Of a stretch of 25,241 bases of DNA, positions 19,481-25,241 are shown piece by piece. Below the pieces are notes generated by a model that saw only the letters and a list, made by a program, of their open reading frames with translations, had not been told where the DNA came from and ran no database searches. The stretch is from the NCBI GenBank assembly GCA_001970855.1, contig LSSN01004608.1, forward strand, positions 1 through 25,241. Direction: 5' to 3'. Position 1 is the first letter of the stretch; each line of letters opens with the position of its first letter. This DNA is from Smittium culicis (lineage: Eukaryota; Kickxellomycota; Harpellomycetes; Harpellales; Legeriomycetaceae). Position numbers and translations under genes: made by a program.

Positions 19481-21845
19481 ATGGCTCTCGATCAAGCATG
19501 CTCTGACGATGAAGAATCGAACTTATCCCGCTCCCTAATTACACCTATAATACATCAGGGTATATAAATACATTCAAAATTCTTCTTTTTTAGAGACAGA
19601 ATAGTATTGCCTAGTTATTGATTTACTTTCTAGCCCCTGAAAGTATTCGATACTTTTTAATTTATCTGTGCAATTTATTTTTATTTCTTTTAGGAAGCTT
19701 TATTAATCTTAACGAAACTTTGGAATCGAGCACGGACAATAATTTATCAGGAATTAGCTGGTGGAAAAAAAGAATTCAGTACTATGTTCCTATTTTTGGC
19801 TGGCTACCTTCATATCAATCAAGTAACCTACTATTTGACTTGAGGGCTGGAATAACTGTCGCATGTTTGATAATACCTCAGTCTGTATCATATGGTTCAA
19901 TTACTTTAATTTCACCACGACATGGTCTTTACACTGCACTTATCCCTTCTTTAGTGTATTCATTTTTAGGCACGTCTAGGCATTTATCATTTGGGCCTGA
20001 AGCTCTGATGTCAATGCTTGTTGGAACTTTAGTAAAAGAGCAACAGAGTGTTTTCTTTCTAGAAAATCCTGATGCCACTGAACAAGAGCGCTTAATTTTT
20101 GCTTCCATGATCGGTTGTATATGCTCTATTATTGTCGGTCTCTTGACTTTGATCTTGGGGATTTTAAAAATGGGTTTTTTAGATTCCCTTTTATCCGTTG
20201 CTGGTTTGCGTGGGTTCATCAGTGGCGCTGCTTTTGTCATTATTTTTGACACAATGATAACTGGCCTTGGTTTAGAAAAGCTGGCACGCGATCAACTTCC
20301 TGGCTCACACTCGATATTGGAAACTATCCACTTTTTGAATCAAAACTTGGAAAAAGTTCATACACTAACCTTTTTCATAACATTTGGAAGTTTAATTTTC
20401 TTGTTTTTTGTTTTATGGGTCAAAAAGGTCATAAAAAATGCCCAGAAAGATAAATCTTTTGTTCTTGGCTTTATCAAAGCTGACTACCTCAGTTTTATTC
20501 TACAAATCCCCGAAATGCTTGTTCTCCTTATCACTCTGGTTATACTTTCAACTAATGGTGATTGGGAAAGTAAAGGTGTTGCAATATTCGGCTCAGTTGA
20601 CAGTAAACTCCCATCTTTTAGGATCCCTAAAGTCCCACACTCATCAAGTAAAAAGGATCTACTGTCTGCTTCAATAACTATGTTGGTTATTGGTGTAATC
20701 GAGTCCATCATTGTATCGCGCGAATATGCAAATAAAAACCATTACTCTGTTAGCAGTAATCGCGAGCTTGTCGCTTATGGAATTTCAAATATCGCAGGTG
20801 GATTTTTCGGCTCATACCCTGCATTTGGCTCTTTGTCGCGCTCAAAACTAAATGATAGATCAAAAGGCAAAACCCAGCTCAGCGGATTTTTTACGTTTCT
20901 TACTGTTTTAACATTCACCGCTTTCTTTTTGAATTCGCTTAGTAACCTTCCAAAAGCTGCTCTTAGTGCAATCGTTATTTACACTGCTATCGGCCTACTA
21001 CCACCCCTACCAAAAACTGTGAAATTCCTACTAAAAGTAAAATCTTATTCTGACCTAATACTTCTTATTGTAGTACTTGCTTGCTCGATTCTTATATCCA
21101 TTGAATCTGGTGTACTTGTTGCTATATCTGCGTCCATTATCACTGTTATTAAACGTACCAATCTCCCTAAAATTAAGTTATTGGTAAGCAAATCAATTCA
21201 AAAAAAATTTCTACTATCTGTAGTATTTATTTAATTTTATTTTATTTATTATAATTACATTTTATATACAATCAATTTTACATACATAAATTCTTGCTAC
21301 TAGGGTCTAACACATGATAATTCTGGAACTCTTGTCCCGGTTCATGAAGAAGATGATGATCTAGATGTTATGCATATTGACGGAGTGTTGATTGTTAGTG
21401 TCGAAGAAAACTTGTACTTTTCAAACACTATCCAACTTCGAACTCGACTCAACAGGCTTGAATTGTTTGGTGATATGAGAATCCACCCTAGCCAAGATAG
21501 AATTCTATCACCAATGCGTGCAATCATTTTTGAGCTGAAAAAAATGGTTGAAGTAGATGGAAGGTTTGTATTTTTTTCTTTTATTATTCAAGTATTAGAA
21601 GTTATAAGCTAAATCAACATTCTCTTATCTAACTTTGAAAAAAAATGTTTCTTTAATTTAGCGCAATATTGATTTTGATGGGAATTATCGCTGAGTATAA
21701 GCAGCGTGATATTGTCATCTGTATAACCGGACTACGTCCCTCAATAATCAACTTATTTGACATTTCTGGAATGTCTGAACTAGTTGGAGAACGATATTTT
21801 TTCCCTAACGTTAGCACTGCAGTTGAATATCTTCAATCAGAATAA
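19481..21845 (+). CDS. SulP/SLC26-family sulfate (anion) transporter with STAS domain
   Basis: Preferred exons are 19481-19559, 19694-21183, 21304-21563 and 21662-21845, giving 670 aa. The last two joins are secure: LPKIKLL to GLTHDN at phase 0, and DG-AG to C-GCA at phase 2, creating VEVDGSAILILM. The core has the SulP signature from residue 75 (DLRAGITVACLIIPQSVSYG), then SPRHGLYTALIPSLVY, LSFGPEALMSMLVGT and about 10-12 membrane segments. The C-terminal STAS domain (about 540-670) has GVLIVSVEENLYFSN and the VDGSA turn followed by the IIAEYKQR helix. Such fungal proteins import sulfate or related anions at the plasma membrane or an organelle membrane; the substrate is not shown. The first intron is uncertain: ending it at 19633 instead of 19693 adds 20 mostly hydrophobic residues (IYLCNLFLFLL). 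I prefer 19693 because SulP proteins normally have a soluble N-terminus. The ATG at 19481 opens an acidic leader, MALDQACSDDEES. Confidence 0.85.
19560..19693 (+). other. Intron 1 of the SulP gene (3' end uncertain)
   Basis: The 5' site GTATAT follows CAT-CAG-G. Candidate acceptors are ACTTTCTAG at 19633 (74 nt) and TTCTTTTAG at 19693 (134 nt). Both keep phase 1. Acceptors before 19633 lead to early stops. Confidence 0.55.
21184..21303 (+). other. Intron 2 of the SulP gene
   Basis: Begins GTAAGC and ends GCTACTAG, 120 nt, phase 0. It separates the membrane core from the STAS domain. Confidence 0.85.
21564..21661 (+). other. Intron 3 of the SulP gene
   Basis: Begins GTTTGT and ends AATTTAG, 98 nt, phase 2, with a TCTAAC branch-like site near 21628-21633. 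It splits the Ser codon of the VDGSA turn in the STAS domain. Confidence 0.85.
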
Positions 21846-24201
21846 TTTTGTATTTATAATTCTGCAAATTATACATTTATTTTACCTCTTTAATCCTAAT
21901 TAGTTTTTTTTACTTTCTCTCTATTACTTTTTTATAAGTTTGGGATATTTTTTGAATCTGCATCCTATTTTACCAACTGTTTTATTTGAAATCATATATT
22001 TGTTATTGCTATATGCAGGTTTTGATTATAATTACAATGGAGTTTCAAATTGAAGTTAAAAAAAATGATTAAATTTACTTGGCTTAAAAATATTAAAGCC
22101 TGCTACCTAGCGTAAAACTTTTTTATTGATTATTTTTTATACTGTAAATGTAAATACAATTATAACAGAGATTTTAATTTAATTAGATTTAAATTCAGTT
22201 ATACTCACTTAGCTTTGCATCTTTATATATATAATTATATATTAACTACTTTTCAAATAAGAAACTTTTAGCTTAACTAACGATTTAACCACCTATTTTT
22301 GAGATTAATTTTTATATAAAATAGATTGAAACTTGAGTATAATATTATGCTAATCAATTATATCTTTGACTTATTATTTAATTAAAAAGCAGTGTAAAGA
22401 AAAGTAAATTCATTCTTGTATTAAAGTATTTAACAATTACAACTACCTAAATGTCTCAAGCACTTGTTTCTACAATTCTATTATTTCGAATAATTTATAA
22501 GCGATTATTAAGATTCTAAGAAAATAATAAAAATTAAATATAAACAATTATAAATAAAATTACTAGATTTGAATAGATTGATTCTTCATATATTGTTTCT
22601 AAGTCTGATAAATAAAAGTAATATGATTTAAAAAAGATAGTAGGTTAAGTAATAGTTACAGAAAATAAAATTGTCTGGGCTTTTTAGTTTTTTAGATCTG
22701 AGTCGTGTTGTGAGTTTTTTGTGCTTGTAATAAATTCCCTCGACTATTCTTATGTTATTTAATAATATCCGAATCTAGACTGTATTTAATATTTTAATTT
22801 TTTAATATTTATTATCAAATAGCGCAAATTATACTACTAGTAACTTTTTTAAACAAAGTTTTGACAAAAAATTACGTTTTGAAGAATTAGTTACCATCTC
22901 TATTTAAAAATGAAAAGTAAGTAAACGGACCAATAATAATCGATTATGTTGTTTGAATTTCATATCAAAAGCTAAAGGTATAAATGGAACCCACTGATAT
23001 AGAGTCTATTCGAAATATGGCTCAAGTCTGTTTAGAGTATTTATTTCATAAGCTAAACTGCCTGTTATCTCTAAAAAAAAAATTGATCCTAGTGTCTAAA
23101 TTTAAAACTGCTATGGATTTGGATTTAGTAAAAGGGAAATCAAATGCCTAATTTAAGCATATATAAACTCTGGAATTTTTATAAGAGGGCTTGATCGAAA
23201 AATTGACGAATTTTTGAAAATATTCTAGCCCATTTTTCAGAAACTCGAAAATTTTTTAAAATTTGAAATTGTAGAAATTTATTGTTCAATTTTGCGGAAA
23301 AAAACATATTTTGAAAATGCAAAAAAAAAATCAAAACAAGCTACATTATAAAAAACGTTAAATTATTATAAACTATATGCGCTCTGGAGATTTAAAAACT
23401 ACAACTACACTTTCAGATAATAGAATAAGTGTGTAAGAACTCGTTCTTAAAGCCTTATTGATTTCACAACAAGTGTTTCTGATGGAATTTGTATAAAACA
23501 GTGCTCATAGTAAATCTTAAAACTTTAATAACAACGTAATATAGGAATTACATGCTGTAATGAAAAATTTACATTCTTAATCCAACGACTGCTTTTCTAA
23601 CTCAAGAGAAATAAATTCTTTTAATAGTTTATTCTTTCAGATTCTTAAATGTATTAGCCACAAATAAAACCCAATCCTTATTACATCGGTTCCCATCTTA
23701 ACAAAATTTTTGAAAAGTTGCCCATAAAGGTTTTGAATAGCTTCAAATCCCGGGTAAAATAATTGATATATTATATAAAAATATATAAAAATGAAATCTT
23801 TCTCACCAAAAAGCAACAAAATAAATTTTGAAACATAAAAAAATTGAAATATATAAACTTCTTTAATATTGATGAATACTAAAGCTTTAATACATCGGAA
23901 AGGTGCTGAACTTAATTACACTTTTTGCAAAAGATTTAATCATTTGAAATACCGATGAGATATTTAAAAAAAGAAAAAAGAAAAGAAAATAGAGAATAAA
24001 TCCTAAAAAAGCCAAAAAAAAATAGTAAAGATGTAAATCACATGGTAAATACTAAGGATAAAAATGTTTCTACTTTAAATACAGATAATTGATGTTCTGA
24101 AAGAATTATTGACATATCTTTTGAAGATAGGTTGAATTTTATTTTAATCCATAAACTTCAAACGTAGAATTTATAATTGGTCTGAAAAATTATACAAAAA
24201 A
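21846..24201. other. AT-rich intergenic region
   Basis: No supportable gene. One small open frame, 22984-23151 plus strand (55 aa, starting MEPTDIESIRNMAQVCLEYL), has a balanced composition and a possible Cys/Leu-rich helix. Frames of that length are expected by chance in several kilobases of this composition, so I do not call it a gene. 23637-23819 on the minus strand is likewise unsupported. Confidence 0.6.
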
Positions 24202-24575
24202 ATGAAAAAAAAGCTATCTGATGAAACAGAATTCTCGGAATCAGTTTATAAAATTCTAGAAATGATGAATATTTGTTGCCTTGAATTATTATTTTTTTTT
24301 TTTTCTGAATACAAAAGCAAAAATATTAATATCAAAAATGCTTTTATTAAAATTCAAAAAATCAAAAAATTACAGGAATATTTAATAAGCAAGCTTCAGC
24401 TATTATAAAAAAAATCAAACGAATTATTAATAATAATAATGAGTCTTTTGTAAAAGAGGTGACTCCAAAAGAATAAAGAATAATATTAAATAAGGAGTTT
24501 AATGGGAATAAATTCATTTATTATAACCTTAATGAAGTAGAAATAGAATTAATTAATTTTTTACTAATATTTTAG
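24202..24575 (+). pseudogene. Possible decayed Gag-like tract of a retroelement
   Basis: An ATG frame to 24408 (68 aa, with SEYKSKNINIKNAFIKIQKI) is followed by a second coding-like stretch at 24453-24575 (NKEFNGNKFIYYNLNEVEIE) carrying one internal TAA. Order and style recall the Gag-like ORF of DIRS-type elements, and a tyrosine recombinase end lies 400 bp downstream on the opposite strand. No zinc knuckle or other diagnostic motif was found, so this is a guess from position and composition. Confidence 0.2.
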
Positions 24576-24651
24576 AATAAGATAAAGAAAATCGCCTAGG
24601 AAAATCAAAAACGATAAAACAAATAAAAGTAACAGCCTTGTAAGTTAAAGA

Positions 24652-24723
24652 AATGTTAGAATTAATCGAGCTCTAAGAGCAATAATTAAATTATATTATA
24701 TTAGGAGAGGAGATATATTTAGT
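24652..24723 (+). repeat. Left arm of a 72-bp inverted repeat
   Basis: It matches the reverse complement of 24863-24933 with about six mismatches and one single-base gap (roughly 90% identity), with a 139-nt spacer. One frame reads NVRINRALRAIIKLYY, so the repeat may derive from coding DNA of an element. Confidence 0.85.
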
Positions 24724-24862
24724 GTTACCATCTTAATTGGATAATAAAAAACAAAATTGCAAATTATAATTTAAAATCTAAAATAAAAAAAAAATAGTAA
24801 TTGCATGTTTTTGATATCCTTGTCATCTTTCGGCAAAGGTTAAATGGTGACGGGTAGGCGGG

Positions 24863-24933
24863 ACTAAATATATCTCCTCTCCAATATAATATGAATTAAT
24901 CATCGCTCTTAGAGCTCGACTAACTCTAACATT
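24863..24933 (-). repeat. Right arm of the 72-bp inverted repeat
   Basis: Read on the minus strand it gives NVRVSRALRAMINSYYIGEE and continues open past the arm with LVPPTRHHLTFAER. That suggests this is the better-preserved copy of a former coding segment. Its inner end also pairs with 24944-24960 (below). I do not recognise the protein. Confidence 0.8.
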
Positions 24934-24943
24934 ATATCTCTGT

Positions 24944-24960
24944 GAGGAGATAAATTTAGT
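24944..24960 (+). repeat. Third copy of the GAGGAGATAWATTTAGT motif
   Basis: This 17-nt copy is direct to 24707-24723 and inverted to 24863-24879 (16 of 17 bases match each). It sits immediately against the stop codon of the recombinase fragment. Confidence 0.75.
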
Positions 24961-25241
24961 TACCCCAAAAGTAAGATAGATTCAGTAATGTTAGCCGCAG
25001 GATCTCGATAAATTTGATACTATGTATCAAACATATAATGACATGACCAATCCGCTTGAGAAACGATAGAATCTGACGAAATACCTGCATTTGCAGCCAA
25101 GGCTGCTCCGATCGCTATAGCTTTAGATATTTGATCTCCTACTTTTATAATTATTCCGGTTATATATTTTATGTTCCTAGAAATTATATCTATTGATAGC
25201 TGTTTGCAAAAATCTTTAGTGTATTTAAATAAGTGGTTGAC
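24960..25241 (-). pseudogene. C-terminal fragment of a DIRS-type tyrosine recombinase, degenerate and cut by the window edge
   Basis: Minus-strand translation from the edge to the TAA at 24962-24960 gives 92 residues with one internal TAG (25022-25020). The segment ISKAIAIGAALAANAGISSD, then IVSQADWSCHYMFDT, then (stop) YQIYRD, then NITESILLLG matches the end of DIRS/Ngaro-type tyrosine recombinases: an Arg-containing helix, G-hydrophobic-S turn, WS, FD and the nucleophile Tyr before R. In those enzymes an Arg is expected at the first Ile of KAIAIG; here it is ATA, one base from AGA. Loss of that Arg and the TAG beside the Tyr indicate a dead copy. Family placement is from memory of the motif pattern. 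The upstream reverse transcriptase/RNase H, if present, would lie outside the window. Confidence 0.6.

Noticed and set aside
23637..23819. 60-codon minus-strand frame
   Set aside because: Rich in Phe/Ile/Tyr as expected from AT-rich noise; no motif.
24652..24933. Solo LTRs of a Ty1/Ty3-type element (arms begin near TGTTAG)
   Set aside because: The copies are inverted, have no matching CA ends, target duplication or primer-binding site, and neighbour a tyrosine recombinase rather than a DDE integrase.
1..25241. tRNA, rRNA and CRISPR features
   Set aside because: No cloverleaf with a GTTCRA arm, no rRNA core and no spaced direct repeats were seen on either strand.

Overview
The window looks like nuclear DNA from an early-diverging, very AT-rich fungus. 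The evidence is eukaryotic GT-AG introns of 67-146 nt (several with CTAAC-like branch points), a Cas1p-type membrane O-acetyltransferase, a fungal-style SulP transporter with a STAS domain, a mitochondrial bS21-type ribosomal protein, and remnants of DIRS-type and piggyBac-type transposons. An affiliation with Zoopagomycota, for example gut fungi of the Harpellales, is my inference from composition and gene style. It is not demonstrated.

Layout: (1) 1-137, minus strand: the N-terminus of an unknown protein cut by the window edge. (2) 138-3045: AT-rich spacer with an (AAT)18 microsatellite. (3) 3046-4836, plus: an intronless secreted protein with a Tyr/Asn/Lys/Gln-rich N-terminal half and a 420-residue Thr/Ser/Glu repeat tail. 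(4) 4837-9027: spacer holding a decayed piggyBac-like transposase (about 7742-8083). (5) 9028-11975, plus: a three-exon Cas1p-like gene of 922 aa whose N-terminal esterase domain appears to have lost two catalytic residues. (6) 12492-13187, minus: bS21m, convergent with the Cas1p gene. (7) About 13830-14268: a broken coding tract of unknown family. (8) 14680-18028, plus: a five-exon mitochondrial PPR protein of 976 aa. (9) 19481-21845, plus: a four-exon SulP/STAS anion transporter of about 670 aa. (10) 21846-24200: AT-rich spacer. (11) 24200-25241: transposon debris with converging inverted repeats and, on the minus strand, the C-terminal end of a tyrosine recombinase running out of the window.

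The intact genes do not form one pathway. bS21m and the PPR protein lie head to head and both point to mitochondrial gene expression, though 1.5 kb and a gene relic separate them. The Cas1p-like, secreted-repeat and SulP proteins belong to the secretory pathway, cell surface or plasma membrane. Three of the long coding genes are visible only as several open fragments. I joined them by matching splice sites and reading phase, and every join given below keeps the frame.

No tRNA, rRNA, CRISPR array or intact mobile element was recognised. The most unusual items are the esterase-dead-looking Cas1p protein, the Thr-rich surface-type protein, the two transposon relics and the unidentified broken gene.
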